Source: Betaproteobacteria bacterium SCN2
GTDB lineage: Bacteria; Pseudomonadota; Gammaproteobacteria; Burkholderiales; Thiobacillaceae
Assembly (NCBI GenBank): GCA_008923285.1
Contig: WBSG01000005.1
Span: 62,001-126,000, forward strand
Reading direction: 5' to 3'
Length of the DNA: 64,000 bases
Shown: positions 17,375 to 28,255 of the stretch, piece by piece
How the letters are laid out: each line of letters starts with the position of its first letter
Position numbering within the stretch: the stretch's first letter is position 1
The notes under the pieces: model-generated
What the model was told of the DNA's origin: nothing
The model's input: only the letters and a program-made list of their open reading frames with translations
Databases searched by the model: none
Made by a program: the position numbers and the translations under genes

Positions 17375-17818
17375 ATGAGCCTCAAAGCCCAGATCCTGGA
17401 AGACATCAAAGTCGCCATGAAGGCCAAGGAATCCTTCAGGCTTGCCACCCTGCGCCTGCTGTCCGCCGCCATCAAACAGAAGGAAGTGGACGAGCGCGTG
17501 GAACTGGACGATGCCGCCGTGCTCGCCATCCTCGACAAGCTCATCAAGCAGCGCAAGGACTCCATCAACCAGTTCGAAAAGGGCGGGCGCCAGGACCTGG
17601 CCGACGCGGAGAAGGCCGAAGTCGAGGTGCTGTCGGTCTACCTGCCGGCACAGATGTCCGAGGCCGAGATCACCGCCGCCATCGATGCCGCCATTGCCGC
17701 GACGGGTGCTGTCGGCCCCAAGGACATGGGCAAGCTGATGGGCGTCCTGAAGCCGCAACTTGCCGGCAAGGCTGACATGGGCAAAGTCTCCGCTCTGGTG
17801 AAAAGCAAGCTCGGTTAA
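17375..17818 (+). CDS. yqeY: GatB/YqeY domain protein
   Basis: A 147-residue, mostly helical cytoplasmic protein of the YqeY family, related to the tail domain of GatB (amidotransferase subunit). It may bind tRNA, but its role is not established. Characteristic segments are SLKAQILEDIKVAMKAKE, RLLSAAIKQKEVDER and GPKDMGKLMGVLKPQLAGKADM. The ATG at 17375 is preferred over an upstream in-frame codon because of the GGAG ribosome site and normal length. It lies between rpsU and dnaG, its usual place. Confidence 0.93.
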   Translation: MSLKAQILEDIKVAMKAKESFRLATLRLLSAAIKQKEVDERVELDDAAVLAILDKLIKQRKDSINQFEKGGRQDLADAEKAEVEVLSVYLPAQMSEAEITAAIDAAIAATGAVGPKDMGKLMGVLKPQLAGKADMGKVSALVKSKLG

Positions 17819-17837
17819 TCCGCTGTAACATCCGGGG

Positions 17838-19550
17838 ATGATCCCCCGCGACTTCATCGACCAGCTGCTGTCACGCGTCGACATCGTCGACGTCATCGAC
17901 CGGCGCGTGCCGCTGAAGAAGGCCGGGCAGAATTACCAGGCCTGCTGTCCCTTCCACGGCGAAAAGACTCCCTCCTTCACGGTCAGCCCGGTCAAGCAGT
18001 TCTACCATTGCTTCGGCTGCGGCGCGCACGGTTCCGCCATCGGCTTCCTCATGGAATATGGCGGCATGAGCTTCGTCGACGCGGTGAAAAGCCTGGCCGA
18101 CGAAGCCGGCCTCAAGGTGCCGGAGGACGCGAGCTTCCAGCCCAAGGCGAAGACCGGCCCGGACCTCACCGAACACATGGCCAAGGCAGCCAGCTTCTAC
18201 AAGGAACAACTGAAGGGCAGCGAACGCGCCATCGGCTACCTGAAAAAGCGCGGTCTCACCGGCCAGATCGCCGCGCGCTTCGGCCTCGGCTATGCGCCCG
18301 CCCAATCCGCTGCGCTAAAGCAGGTCTTCCCGAACTACGATGCGCCCGAGCTCGCCGCCGCTGGCCTGGTGATCGACAATGAGCGCGGCCGCTACGATCG
18401 CTTCCGCGACCGCATCATGTTTCCCATCCGCAACACCAAGGGCCAGGTCATCGCCTTCGGCGGCCGCATCCTCGACCAGGGTGAGCCGAAATACCTGAAC
18501 TCGCCGGAAACCCCCATTTTCCACAAGGGTTCGGAAGTCTACGGCCTGTTCGAAGGCCGCCAGGCCATCCGCGAGGCCGGCAAAATCCTGGTGGTGGAAG
18601 GCTACATGGACGTGGTGGCGCTGGCCCAGTACGACATCCATTACGCCGTCGCCACGTTGGGCACCGCCACCACCCCGATCCACGCCCGCACCCTTTTGCG
18701 GCAAACCGACAAACTGTACTACTGCTTCGACGGCGACAACGCCGGACGCAAGGCGGCCTGGCGCGCGCTGGAAAACACCCTGGAGGCACTGGCCGACGGC
18801 AAGGAGGTGTTTTTCCTGTTCCTGCCCGAAGGCGAAGACCCTGACACCTGGGTGCGCACCCACGGCAAGGTAGCCTTCGAAGCTTTCCTGCAGCGCGAGG
18901 CGGTGCCGCTGTCCGGTTTCCTGATCCGTGAACTGTCGCGCGAAGCCGACCTCTCCACCCAGGAAGGTCGCGCCAAACTGCTGAAGAATGCCACGCCCCT
19001 GCTGCAGAAAATCGCCGCGCCCCTGCTGGCCGCGCTGATTCGTCGACAGCTGGGAGAAACCCTGAACATGGGTGGCGACGAGGTGGGTGAATTCACCGGC
19101 GCCAGACGCACAGCCAGTTCCCGTTCGCCCCGGATGCCGGCCACTGCCCGTGCCAGACCTTCCATTTGCCGCACGCTCGCCCGCGCACTGCTTGCCAGGC
19201 CCGAGTTTTCCCGCAGGCTCGAAACCGACAAACTGCCGACGAACGACCCCCATGCCCCCCTGCTCGCCCGTCTGGTGGAATGGCTGAATTCTTTCGATAC
19301 ATTTCCCTCGCCAGCAGCTATGCTGGAAGACCCGGGCGCGCAATCGCTGCCCGAACTGGGCGAATTGCAGGGGGAAGCTGAAATGCTTGAACAAAGGGGC
19401 AGTTGGGATCCGGAAGCGGAATTGCTGGGGGGAATCCGGCAAATCAACTCCAGTTGGGAACGTCATCGCCGCGAAGAACTGGCCAGACGCGACTTCAATT
19501 CCCTCAGCCCGTCCGAGCGCGCGGAACTTCTCACCCTCAGCAAAACCTAA
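17838..19550 (+). CDS. dnaG: DNA primase DnaG
   Basis: DnaG makes RNA primers at the replication fork. The 570-residue protein has the N-terminal CHC2 zinc finger ([12 protein letters not shown], then [11 protein letters not shown]), the catalytic core with the TOPRIM motifs [11 protein letters not shown] (near residue 255) and [10 protein letters not shown] (near 300), and a C-terminal helicase-binding domain. The linker around residues 415-440 is rich in Arg, Ser and Pro and poorly conserved. It follows yqeY by 19 bases. Confidence 0.97.
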   Translation: MIPRDFIDQLLSRVDIVDVIDRRVPLKKAGQNYQACCPFHGEKTPSFTVSPVKQFYHCFGCGAHGSAIGFLMEYGGMSFVDAVKSLADEAGLKVPEDASFQPKAKTGPDLTEHMAKAASFYKEQLKGSERAIGYLKKRGLTGQIAARFGLGYAPAQSAALKQVFPNYDAPELAAAGLVIDNERGRYDRFRDRIMFPIRNTKGQVIAFGGRILDQGEPKYLNSPETPIFHKGSEVYGLFEGRQAIREAGKILVVEGYMDVVALAQYDIHYAVATLGTATTPIHARTLLRQTDKLYYCFDGDNAGRKAAWRALENTLEALADGKEVFFLFLPEGEDPDTWVRTHGKVAFEAFLQREAVPLSGFLIRELSREADLSTQEGRAKLLKNATPLLQKIAAPLLAALIRRQLGETLNMGGDEVGEFTGARRTASSRSPRMPATARARPSICRTLARALLARPEFSRRLETDKLPTNDPHAPLLARLVEWLNSFDTFPSPAAMLEDPGAQSLPELGELQGEAEMLEQRGSWDPEAELLGGIRQINSSWERHRREELARRDFNSLSPSERAELLTLSKT

Positions 19551-19592
19551 TCTGGCCCGGAATTTGCCCGTCCCTCAAAAAGGGAAAATCGG

Positions 19593-19598
19593 TATAAT
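19593..19598 (+). promoter_or_regulatory. Perfect -10 hexamer upstream of rpoD
   Basis: TATAAT occurs 35 bases before the rpoD start, in the short dnaG-rpoD gap, where an internal promoter is expected from other proteobacteria. No good -35 is present at 16-18 bases spacing (the sequence there is GTCCCT), so this is only a candidate. Confidence 0.4.
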
Positions 19599-19632
19599 TC
19601 CCTGTTTTGCAAAATTTTTCTGGACAGGACCC

Positions 19633-21573
<1,941 letters not shown>

Positions 21574-21612
21574 CCGGCCCCCGCTTGCTGGCGGCAGAAT
21601 TTAAGTAGAATC

Positions 21613-21689
21613 GGGCCTGTAGCTCAGTCGGTTAGAGCAGAGGACTCATAATCCTTTGGTCGTGGGTTCGAGTCCCACCGGGCCCACCA
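21613..21689 (+). tRNA. tRNA with CAU anticodon, probably tRNA-Ile2 (k2C)
   Basis: A complete 77-base cloverleaf with encoded CCA: acceptor GGGCCTG pairs with CGGGCCC (one G-U pair), D-arm AGCTC...GAGC, anticodon loop CTCATAA with CAT, and T-arm GTGGGTTCGAGTCCCAC. CAU tRNAs can be initiator Met, elongator Met or Ile2 with lysidine at C34. The first acceptor pair G1-C72 argues against the initiator. C4-G69 and C5-G68 in the acceptor stem, and the similarity of the anticodon arm to E. coli ileX, favour Ile2. It follows rpoD by 39 bases. Confidence 0.9.
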
Positions 21690-21718
21690 TAAACCTCAAC
21701 AAAGAAGAGGGGATATAA

Positions 21719-22318
21719 ATGGGAGGAGACAACAAGAGGACGGGCGAAAAGCGCCTGCAGATCCTGCAGACGCTTGCCGCCATGCTGGAGGAACCCAACC
21801 CGGAAAAGATCACCACCGCCGCACTGGCACGGCGGCTGGATGTTTCGGAGGCGGCGCTTTACCGTCATTTCGCCAGCAAGGCCCAGATGTATGAAGGCCT
21901 CATAGAGTTCATCGAAGACACGCTGTTCGGACTGATTGCGCGACTCACCACGGACACTGCCGACCCGGTGCAGCAGGTCGAAAGCATCCTGTCCATGCTG
22001 CTCGGATTCGCCCAGAAAAACCGCGGCATGACTCGCGTACTGATCGGCGAAGTCCTGGTCAACGAGGACCCACGCCTGCAAAAGCGCATCAACCAGCTGC
22101 ACGACCGCCTTGAAGCCCAGTTGCGCCAATGTCTGCGCTTCATGGATACCGGCCATGCCGGCAAGGACCCGAAAATGCTGGCCAACCTTTATCTGGCCCA
22201 GGTCGTCGGACGCTGGCACCAGTTCGCCAAGAGCGGTTTTGAACGCGACCCGGCCGCTGACTGGCCCTTGCTGTGGCGCGAGTTGTCGCTGCCGCTGGAA
22301 AGAAAAATCCCGGCCTAG
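21719..22318 (+). CDS. slmA: Nucleoid occlusion factor SlmA
   Basis: SlmA is a TetR-family DNA-binding protein that blocks FtsZ ring assembly over the nucleoid. The 199-residue protein has an N-terminal helix-turn-helix (ITTAALARRLDVSEAALYRHFASKAQMYEGLIEFIEDTLF), nearly identical in pattern to the E. coli protein, and a helical C-terminal domain with QKRINQLHDRLEAQLRQ. A GAGGGG ribosome site precedes the ATG. Its stop codon overlaps that of the convergent moeB in the palindrome CTAG. A second division regulator, zapD, lies at the other end of the window. Confidence 0.92.
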   Translation: MGGDNKRTGEKRLQILQTLAAMLEEPNPEKITTAALARRLDVSEAALYRHFASKAQMYEGLIEFIEDTLFGLIARLTTDTADPVQQVESILSMLLGFAQKNRGMTRVLIGEVLVNEDPRLQKRINQLHDRLEAQLRQCLRFMDTGHAGKDPKMLANLYLAQVVGRWHQFAKSGFERDPAADWPLLWRELSLPLERKIPA

Positions 22319-23061
22319 CGCTGCGCGCAGACCGGGCAGGCCGGATCGCGCGGCACCCGCACTTCGCGCCATTCGCCGCCGAGCGCATCGTACAGGCTCA
22401 GCCTGCCCACCGCCGCGCGGCCGCTTCCGCTGATCAGCTTGATCGCCTCCACCGCCTGCATCGCACCCACCACCCCTACCAGCGGTGACAGTACGCCGGC
22501 CTCGCTGCAGCGTGGCCCTTCCTCCACGGTTTCCGGAAACAGACAGTGGTAACAGGGCGAGTCCGTCTGGCGCACATCGAACACGGACAACTGTCCCGAG
22601 AACCCCAGGGCAGCCCCGCTCACCAGCGGCTTCCCCAGACTCGCGCAGGCGCGGTTGACGGCGTGGCGGGTGGCGAAATTGTCGGAACAGTCGAGCACCA
22701 CGTCTGCGCCTGCGACCGCATTCTTGAGTTGCCCGTTTTGCAGCCGCTGCTGCAGCGCCTCGACCCGGATGCCGGGATTGACCGCATGAATGCTGTCACG
22801 CAGGGACAGCGCCTTGTTGCTGCCGACGGCTGCAGTATGGTGGCCGATCTGGCGCTGCAGGTTGGTGAGGTCGACCGTGTCGGCATCGGCGATCACCAGC
22901 CTGCCGATGCCTGCAGCGCCAAGATAAAGCGCGGCAGGACAGCCGAGACCACCGGCGCCGACGATCAGCACCGTGCCGGCCTGAAGCTTTTCCTGTCCTT
23001 CGATGCCAATCTGCGGCAGCAGGATATGGCGGCTGTAGCGCAGCAGGTCGTTGTCATTCAT
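22315..23061 (-). CDS. moeB: HesA/MoeB/ThiF-family adenylyltransferase
   Basis: This E1-like enzyme adenylates the C-terminal Gly-Gly of a sulfur-carrier protein (MoaD or ThiS). The 248-residue product has the nucleotide-binding VGAGGLGCPAALYLGAAGIG, DADTVDLTNLQRQ, the zinc-binding pairs CYHC and CPVC, and the region RCSEAGVLSPLVGV that holds the conserved cysteine. It resembles MoeB, but ThiF is close and the same gene often serves both pathways, so the symbol is tentative. It follows the unknown gene 23091-23489 on the same strand. Confidence 0.88.
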   Translation of the reverse strand: MNDNDLLRYSRHILLPQIGIEGQEKLQAGTVLIVGAGGLGCPAALYLGAAGIGRLVIADADTVDLTNLQRQIGHHTAAVGSNKALSLRDSIHAVNPGIRVEALQQRLQNGQLKNAVAGADVVLDCSDNFATRHAVNRACASLGKPLVSGAALGFSGQLSVFDVRQTDSPCYHCLFPETVEEGPRCSEAGVLSPLVGVVGAMQAVEAIKLISGSGRAAVGRLSLYDALGGEWREVRVPRDPACPVCAQR

Positions 23062-23090
23062 GGATCATGGGAGCGGCGAGGCCGCCTGTT

Positions 23091-23489
23091 CTATTTGTAT
23101 TCGCGCCACTCTTCCGGCGTCTCATCCTTGTCGCCGTGCGGGTGCAGTTCGTACACCCGGGCAAAGACCTGCTGGGATTTGACATCCGGCGCATTGATGA
23201 CCATGTTCTCGCGCTGCACGTTCTCGCAGAAATAGATCAAGGCGCGCCTGACCTTCTGCAGCAGGCTGTTGTCGAGATGGAAGCCCTGGGCTTCAAGCGC
23301 CCGCTCCAGGCCCTGCATGGTGTAGTGGGTGACCTTGTACTGAACAACCAGGGTCCGGGGGCAATCTTCCTTGAGGCTGGCCTGGATGCTGTCGAGGCCG
23401 TCCAGCAGTTCCCGCGCACGTGCGGCCTGGTCGGCGGGCAGCGTGTGAAAGACGATTTCCCTTATCTTGTCCAGGTCGGTAGGCTGCAT
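23091..23489 (-). CDS. Conserved-looking small protein of unknown function
   Basis: I do not recognise this 132-residue protein. It is soluble, without membrane helices or signal peptide, and looks mixed alpha/beta, with an acidic, charged C-terminus (HGDKDETPEEWREYK) and one cysteine (FCENVQ). It is flanked by ctpA upstream and moeB downstream on the same strand, so it may be co-transcribed with either. Codon use is like that of its neighbours. It is treated as real because of its length, the ATG start and its place between two known genes. Confidence 0.65.
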   Translation of the reverse strand: MQPTDLDKIREIVFHTLPADQAARARELLDGLDSIQASLKEDCPRTLVVQYKVTHYTMQGLERALEAQGFHLDNSLLQKVRRALIYFCENVQRENMVINAPDVKSQQVFARVYELHPHGDKDETPEEWREYK

Positions 23490-23569
23490 GGCATGGGTGC
23501 GAACTGAATACGATTCCAGTATCGCCCCGACTCAGCCGCAAAGCAAGTGCTGGCCTTGCGGCCGGCGGC

Positions 23570-24985
23570 TCACTTGCCCTGGATGATGGTAAGGCCCTTG
23601 AGCAGGTTCAGTGCCTGGTTGACCTGATAGTCGTTCTTGGAAACCACCTCGCCCGGTTCGAGCGGCTTGGCTTCCGGCCGCCTGCTGTCCTGGTCGTCCT
23701 TGCCGCCCTTTTCGGGAGCCTTCCTGGCCGGATCGGCGGGCCTGGACTCTTCGCCCTGGGTGTTTTCCAGATGCTTCGCCAGATCGGCCTCGCGCACGCC
23801 GAAATCCTCCTCGGTCGGATTGTCCGGATCCTCGACCTTGATGTCGGGCTCGATTCCCTTGGCCTGGATCGAGCGCCCGGCCGGCGTGTAATAGCGTGCC
23901 GTAGTGAGCTTGATCGCAGTTTCGTTGCCCAGCGGCAGGATGGTCTGCACCGAGCCCTTGCCGAAAGTCTGCGTGCCCATGATGACCGCGCGCTTGTGGT
24001 CCTGCAGCGCACCGGCCACGATTTCCGAGGCCGAAGCCGAACCGCCGTTGACCAGCACCACCATCGGCACGGTCTTTACGCCATCAGGCAGGTTTTTCAG
24101 ATAATCGACTTGCATGGGGCGCAGATAATTCTCGCGGCTGGCCGTGAGGCGCATTTTCGAATCCTCGGCGCGGCCATCGGTATACACCACCAGCGAATCC
24201 GGCTTGAGGAAAGCCGCGCTCACCGCCACCGCACCGTTGAGCAGACCACCGGGGTCGTTGCGCAAATCCAGCACCAGTCCCTTGAGCGGCGCCTTGTTTT
24301 CCTTGTACAGTTTTTGCAGGGCCTCGACCAGCAGTTCGCCGGTATGCTCCTGGAACTGGGTGACGCGCACATAGCCATAGCCCGGTTCAACCAGCTTGAA
24401 CTTGACGCTGCGAATCTTGATGACAGCGCGAGTGAGCGTGACGACAAACGGCTTTGCGTCGCCCTTGCGCATGATGGTCAGCTTGATCTGCGTGCCAGGC
24501 TTGCCGCGCATGCGCTTGACGGCGTCATTGAGATTCATGCCCTTGACCGGGGTGTCGTCGAGCTTGATGACGAGATCGCCGCTCTTGAGCCCGGCCTTGT
24601 ATGCCGGCGTATCCTCGATGGGCGAGACGACCTTGACGAAACCGTCCTCCATGCCCACTTCGATGCCCAGCCCGCCGAATTCGCCCTGGGTGCCGACCTG
24701 CAGGTCCTTGAACGCTTCCGCATCCAGGTAGGCGGAGTGCGGGTCGAGTCCGGACAGCATGCCGTTGATGGCCTCGGTGATGAGCTTCTTGTCTTCCACC
24801 GGCTCGACGTAGTCGCTCTTGATGCGGGCGAACACGTCGGTAAAGGCGCGCAGTTCCTTGACCGGCAAGGGTGCCGCAGCCTCCTTGTCAGCCTGCGCGG
24901 AGAAATTCAGTGTCAGCGCAAAGCCCGCCAGCAAACCAGCGAAGCCCGCCAATGCCATCTTGCCGTATTGACCTGCCATACTCAT
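23570..24985 (-). CDS. ctpA: S41-family C-terminal processing protease CtpA
   Basis: CtpA is a periplasmic serine protease that trims or degrades proteins from their C-termini. The 471-residue protein has an N-terminal signal anchor (FAGLLAGFALTLNF), a PDZ domain (about residues 95-180) and the S41 catalytic domain with GSASASEIVAGALQDHKRA, where the Ser acts with the Lys of TFGKGSVQT. The C-terminus is charged and disordered, rich in Lys, Pro and Asp. It begins one base after envC ends, forming the operon gpmI-envC-ctpA seen in many betaproteobacteria. Confidence 0.94.
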   Translation of the reverse strand: MSMAGQYGKMALAGFAGLLAGFALTLNFSAQADKEAAAPLPVKELRAFTDVFARIKSDYVEPVEDKKLITEAINGMLSGLDPHSAYLDAEAFKDLQVGTQGEFGGLGIEVGMEDGFVKVVSPIEDTPAYKAGLKSGDLVIKLDDTPVKGMNLNDAVKRMRGKPGTQIKLTIMRKGDAKPFVVTLTRAVIKIRSVKFKLVEPGYGYVRVTQFQEHTGELLVEALQKLYKENKAPLKGLVLDLRNDPGGLLNGAVAVSAAFLKPDSLVVYTDGRAEDSKMRLTASRENYLRPMQVDYLKNLPDGVKTVPMVVLVNGGSASASEIVAGALQDHKRAVIMGTQTFGKGSVQTILPLGNETAIKLTTARYYTPAGRSIQAKGIEPDIKVEDPDNPTEEDFGVREADLAKHLENTQGEESRPADPARKAPEKGGKDDQDSRRPEAKPLEPGEVVSKNDYQVNQALNLLKGLTIIQGK

Positions 24986-24986
24986 C

Positions 24987-26198
24987 TCACTTGATCCATG
25001 CCATCGGATTGATCGGGCGGCTCTGGTGCCTCAACTCAAAATAGACACCCGGGCTTTCCTGGCCGCCGCTGTTGCCCACTGACGCGATCGGCTCGCCCAT
25101 CTTTACGCGGTCTCCCGCCTGCTTATACAGACTTTCATTGTTGCTGTACAGGCTCATGTAGCCCTCGCCGTGATCGACTATCACGAGGTTGCCGAAGCCG
25201 CGCAGCCAGTCAGCGAACGCCACCGTGCCCCCTGCCACCGCGCGCACCTCGGCACCTTCCGCGGCGCGGATGAAGAGGCCTCTCCAGCTCACGCCACCGC
25301 CTTCTCTGGGAGTGCCGAACCTGTTCATGAGTTCCCCCGCCACCGGCAGGCGCAACAGGCCTTTCAGGCGCGAAAAAGGGGTGTTGTCGCGGCCCGGCTC
25401 CGGCACTGCGGTATTCACTGCCAGGGGCTTGTCGCCGGTCGCACCCTTTTTGCTTGCAGGCGTCTGCTGCTTGGCCGGCGGCCTGGGCTTGGGTTTGGCC
25501 GCAAGTTTTGCCAGGCGCGCCACCAGTTCGGACAGGCGCTGTTCATCGCGCTTGAGCGTGGCAATTTCCTTCCGCTGCTTCCTGATCTCGCCGGCAAGCT
25601 GATTCAGCATTTTCTGGCGCGCCTGCTTTTCCTTGAGCAGGTTCTCGCGCTCCTTGAGCTGGGCCTCGCGAATCTCGGCCAGCACACGGTCCTTCTCGGC
25701 AGCTGATTCCTTCAGTTCCGCCAGACGCGCAAGACCCTGGCGCATCTCCTCGATCAACTGCATCTGCGCGCGCGAGAGGTAGGACAGGTAGTGCAGGTCG
25801 CGGGCTGCCTGGCTGGGATTTTCTCCGTTCAGCATCAGCTTCAGCGCGTCGCCGCCGCCGCGCATGTAAGCCTGCCGGATCATCTCGCCCAGCCGCGTCT
25901 GGCGCTCGCGGATTTCCGCATCGGTCTGCGCCGCCTCAGCCGTTGCCGCCTTGATGGCTGCCTGGACTTCACGCTGCTCGCGTTCCAGCTGATGCAGCTT
26001 GCGCCCGGTTTCACTGATGGCGCGCTCGGACTGCTTCAGCGCATCCGTCGCCTCGGCACTGGATTCGCGCGTGCGCTGGTACTCCTGCTGCAACTTCTGC
26101 AAGCGTTCGCGCAGCGAATCAAGATCGGCCTTGTTGTCCGCCCAGGCCGGCTGGGCGAGTAATACGGAAAGGAGCAGGAGCGAGAAGCGGCGTTTCAC
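24987..26198 (-). CDS. envC: EnvC-like murein hydrolase activator
   Basis: EnvC is a periplasmic protein that activates amidases AmiA/AmiB during cell separation. The 403-residue protein has a signal peptide (RRFSLLLLSVLLAQPAWA), a long coiled coil (residues 20-230) and a C-terminal LytM/M23 domain (about 285-403). The zinc ligands are degenerate: the usual HxH and HxxxD are replaced by ELRH and WRGLFIRA, so it is an activator, not an active peptidase, as in known EnvC. The start is GTG at 26198, overlapping the gpmI stop. Confidence 0.93.
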   Translation of the reverse strand: MKRRFSLLLLSVLLAQPAWADNKADLDSLRERLQKLQQEYQRTRESSAEATDALKQSERAISETGRKLHQLEREQREVQAAIKAATAEAAQTDAEIRERQTRLGEMIRQAYMRGGGDALKLMLNGENPSQAARDLHYLSYLSRAQMQLIEEMRQGLARLAELKESAAEKDRVLAEIREAQLKERENLLKEKQARQKMLNQLAGEIRKQRKEIATLKRDEQRLSELVARLAKLAAKPKPRPPAKQQTPASKKGATGDKPLAVNTAVPEPGRDNTPFSRLKGLLRLPVAGELMNRFGTPREGGGVSWRGLFIRAAEGAEVRAVAGGTVAFADWLRGFGNLVIVDHGEGYMSLYSNNESLYKQAGDRVKMGEPIASVGNSGGQESPGVYFELRHQSRPINPMAWIK

Positions 26199-27736
26199 TC
26201 GAAACTGATCAGCGGCTCGCCGCGCATTTCCGCCGGCTGCGCCAAGCCCATCATTTTCAGCAGAGTCGGGCTGATGTCTTCCAGCGCCCCGGTGCCGGCA
26301 AGTTCGGCGCGCCGCTTGCCGACATACAGCAGCGGCACGAGATTGGTGGTATGGGCCGTGTGCGCCTGACCGCTGGTTACGTCCAGCATGGATTCGGCGT
26401 TGCCATGGTCGGCGGTGACAAGCACTTCACCACCGCGCGCAAGCTGGGCTTCCACCACCCGGCCAAGGCACACATCGATCACCTCGATTGCGCGCTTCGC
26501 CGCCTCGACATTGCCGGTGTGCCCCACCATGTCGGCATTGGCGTAATTGCAGACGATGGCGTCGTACTGCTGGCTGTTGATGGCGGCAACCAGCTTGTCA
26601 GTCACTTCGAATGCGCTCATCTCCGGCTTGAGATCGTAGGTTGCCACGTCCGGCGAAGGCACCAGAATGCGATCCTCGCCCGGATAGGAGACTTCCTCGC
26701 CGCCGTTGAAGAAGAAAGTCACGTGCGGATACTTTTCCGTTTCCGCAATGCGCAACTGGTGCAGGCCCAGATTGGCGATGTATTCGCCAAAGCCGTTCCT
26801 GATGCGCTCGGGCGGGAATGCGACCAGCACATCGAACTCGTCGCTGTAGCCGGTCAGCGTGCAATAGGCGGAAAGCTTGGGCACCACCTCGCGATCGAAC
26901 TCGCTGAAATCCGGCTCGATGAACGGGCGCGACAACTGGCGTGCGCGGTCGGAACGGAAGTTCATGAAAATGATGGCATCGCCATCCTTCATGCGCACCG
27001 GGCTTTCGCCTTTCGGCACAATGGCGGTGGCTTTCACGAACTCGTCGGACTCTCCGCGCGCATAGGCCATCGCCAGTCCCTCCTGCGCGGATGCCGCGGT
27101 GTACTCGGCCTTGCCCTGGGTCAGGAGGTCGTAGGCCGACTTCACGCGCTGCCAGCGGCGGTCACGGTCCATCGCAAAGTAGCGGCCGATGATGCTGGCA
27201 ATCCTGCCCTTGCCGACTTCCGTGATTTTTTCCTGCATGCGCGCGATGCTGATTTCCGCGCTTTTCGGCGGCGTATCACGGCCATCGAGGAAGGCGTGGA
27301 TATGGATTTCGTCCATGCCTTCGTCTGCCGCCATCTGCAGCATGGCATGGATGTGGCGCTCGTGGCTGTGCACTCCACCGTCCGAAAGCAGGCCCAGAAT
27401 ATGCAGCGCGCCATTGTTGTCCCGGGCGGATTTCATCGCGGACTTGAGCATGGGGTTGGCGAAAAACGCGCCGGACTCGATGGCATGGTCGATGCGAGTG
27501 TACTCCTGGTACACGACGCGGCCGGCACCGATATTGAGATGCCCGACTTCGGAATTGCCCATCTGCCCCTTGGGCAGGCCGACCTCGCCTTCGGAGGCAT
27601 GGATCAGCGTGTGCGGATACTGGTTCCAGAGACTGTCCCAGTTGGGCTTGGCAGCCATCGCGATGGCGTTGTGCGCGCTTTCCGAGCGGCAGCCAAAGCC
27701 GTCAAGTATGATGAGCAGTACCGGATTTACTTTCAT
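26195..27736 (-). CDS. gpmI: 2,3-bisphosphoglycerate-independent phosphoglycerate mutase
   Basis: This manganese enzyme interconverts 3- and 2-phosphoglycerate in glycolysis and gluconeogenesis. The 513-residue protein shows LLIILDGFGCRSES with metal-binding residues at the start, the phosphoserine motif GQMGNSEVGHLNIGAGR, and the late DHGNAESM metal motif. It belongs to the alkaline phosphatase superfamily. It is the first gene of gpmI-envC-ctpA, and its start faces the ArsR-like gene across an AT-rich 107-base gap. Confidence 0.97.
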   Translation of the reverse strand: MKVNPVLLIILDGFGCRSESAHNAIAMAAKPNWDSLWNQYPHTLIHASEGEVGLPKGQMGNSEVGHLNIGAGRVVYQEYTRIDHAIESGAFFANPMLKSAMKSARDNNGALHILGLLSDGGVHSHERHIHAMLQMAADEGMDEIHIHAFLDGRDTPPKSAEISIARMQEKITEVGKGRIASIIGRYFAMDRDRRWQRVKSAYDLLTQGKAEYTAASAQEGLAMAYARGESDEFVKATAIVPKGESPVRMKDGDAIIFMNFRSDRARQLSRPFIEPDFSEFDREVVPKLSAYCTLTGYSDEFDVLVAFPPERIRNGFGEYIANLGLHQLRIAETEKYPHVTFFFNGGEEVSYPGEDRILVPSPDVATYDLKPEMSAFEVTDKLVAAINSQQYDAIVCNYANADMVGHTGNVEAAKRAIEVIDVCLGRVVEAQLARGGEVLVTADHGNAESMLDVTSGQAHTAHTTNLVPLLYVGKRRAELAGTGALEDISPTLLKMMGLAQPAEMRGEPLISFE

Positions 27737-27764
27737 TAAAAAAACAGTTCACAAATAATATTTT

Positions 27765-27794
27765 TTGGCTTAACTTAAGGTTAATCGCTATATA
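27765..27794 (+). promoter_or_regulatory. Candidate promoter of the ArsR-family gene
   Basis: TTGGCT at 27765-27770 and TATATA at 27789-27794 are 18 bases apart in a markedly AT-rich gap. A small palindrome CTTAACTTAAG (27769-27779) lies in the spacer. A direct repeat of ATATACC follows at the -10. The start would be about 45 bases before the gene. Confidence 0.5.
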
Positions 27795-27805
27795 CCGATA
27801 TACCT

Positions 27806-27825
27806 TATCTAGACTTATTCTAAAT
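27806..27825 (+). promoter_or_regulatory. Candidate operator box upstream of the ArsR-family gene
   Basis: TATCTAGACTTATTCTAAAT contains the octamer TATTCTAA (27816-27823), which recurs at 28268-28275 upstream of the efflux gene. It sits downstream of the promoter, where a repressor could block initiation. Imperfect symmetry makes this only a candidate autoregulatory site. Confidence 0.35.
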
Positions 27826-27843
27826 TTTACACGAGGGAAGACC

Positions 27844-28176
27844 ATGGCGCGAGCGCTGGAAACCGAAGAGATCGAATTGATGGACAAGGAAGACGACATC
27901 GAGCGCGCTTCCCGTGCCATGAAAGCGATGTCGCATCCGCTGCGCCTGAAAATCCTTTGCGTCCTCGGCGACAAGGAAGTCAGCGTCCAGGACATCGTGG
28001 ACCGTGTCGGCACTTCACAAAGCAACATTTCCCAGCACCTTGCCATCCTGCGCGACAAGGGCGTGCTGAAAACCCGCAAGGATGCCAACCGGGTCTACTA
28101 CCGCGTCGGCGACACCCGCACCCTGCGCCTGATCGGCATGATGCGCGAAGTGTTCTGCGGCTTCATTACCAAGTAA
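27844..28176 (+). CDS. ArsR-family repressor of SqrR/BigR persulfide-sensor type
   Basis: A 110-residue winged-helix repressor with the ArsR core PLRLKILCVLGDKEVSVQDI, the recognition helix SQSNISQHLAILRDKG and the wing TRKDANRVYYRVG. It has exactly two cysteines, Cys39 in helix 2 and Cys105 near the C-terminus, 66 residues apart, the spacing of the dithiol pair in Rhodobacter SqrR (41/107) and Xylella BigR (42/108). The usual metal-ligand CxC motifs are absent. It probably senses persulfide by forming a tetrasulfide bridge and controls the adjacent efflux genes. The function is inferred from residues and neighbours. Confidence 0.85.
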   Translation: MARALETEEIELMDKEDDIERASRAMKAMSHPLRLKILCVLGDKEVSVQDIVDRVGTSQSNISQHLAILRDKGVLKTRKDANRVYYRVGDTRTLRLIGMMREVFCGFITK

Positions 28177-28197
28177 CTTACCCCCCTCGATCAACAG

Positions 28198-28222
28198 AAG
28201 CCCGGTCCGCCCGGGCTTTTTT
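28198..28222 (+). terminator. Rho-independent terminator after the ArsR-family gene
   Basis: AAGCCCGG at 28198-28205 pairs with CCGGGCTT at 28211-28218 around a five-base loop, followed by a run of T. The regulator thus forms its own transcript, separate from the RND genes, which need their own promoter. Confidence 0.85.
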
Positions 28223-28255
28223 GCTGTAAAGTTGGCCTAAAGACTTGAAAAATAA

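Noticed and set aside
19072-19190. A frameshift in dnaG at the Arg/Ser-rich linker
   Set aside because: The sequence after the linker returns to a plausible C-terminal helicase-binding domain in the same frame, and linkers here vary in the family.
21606-21611. TAGAAT directly before the tRNA as a -10 element
   Set aside because: It ends one base before the mature tRNA 5' end, too close for a transcription start with a leader. The tRNA may be co-transcribed with rpoD.
24987-26198. EnvC as an active M23 peptidase
   Set aside because: The metal ligands HxH and HxxxD are not present; the domain is degenerate as in known amidase activators.
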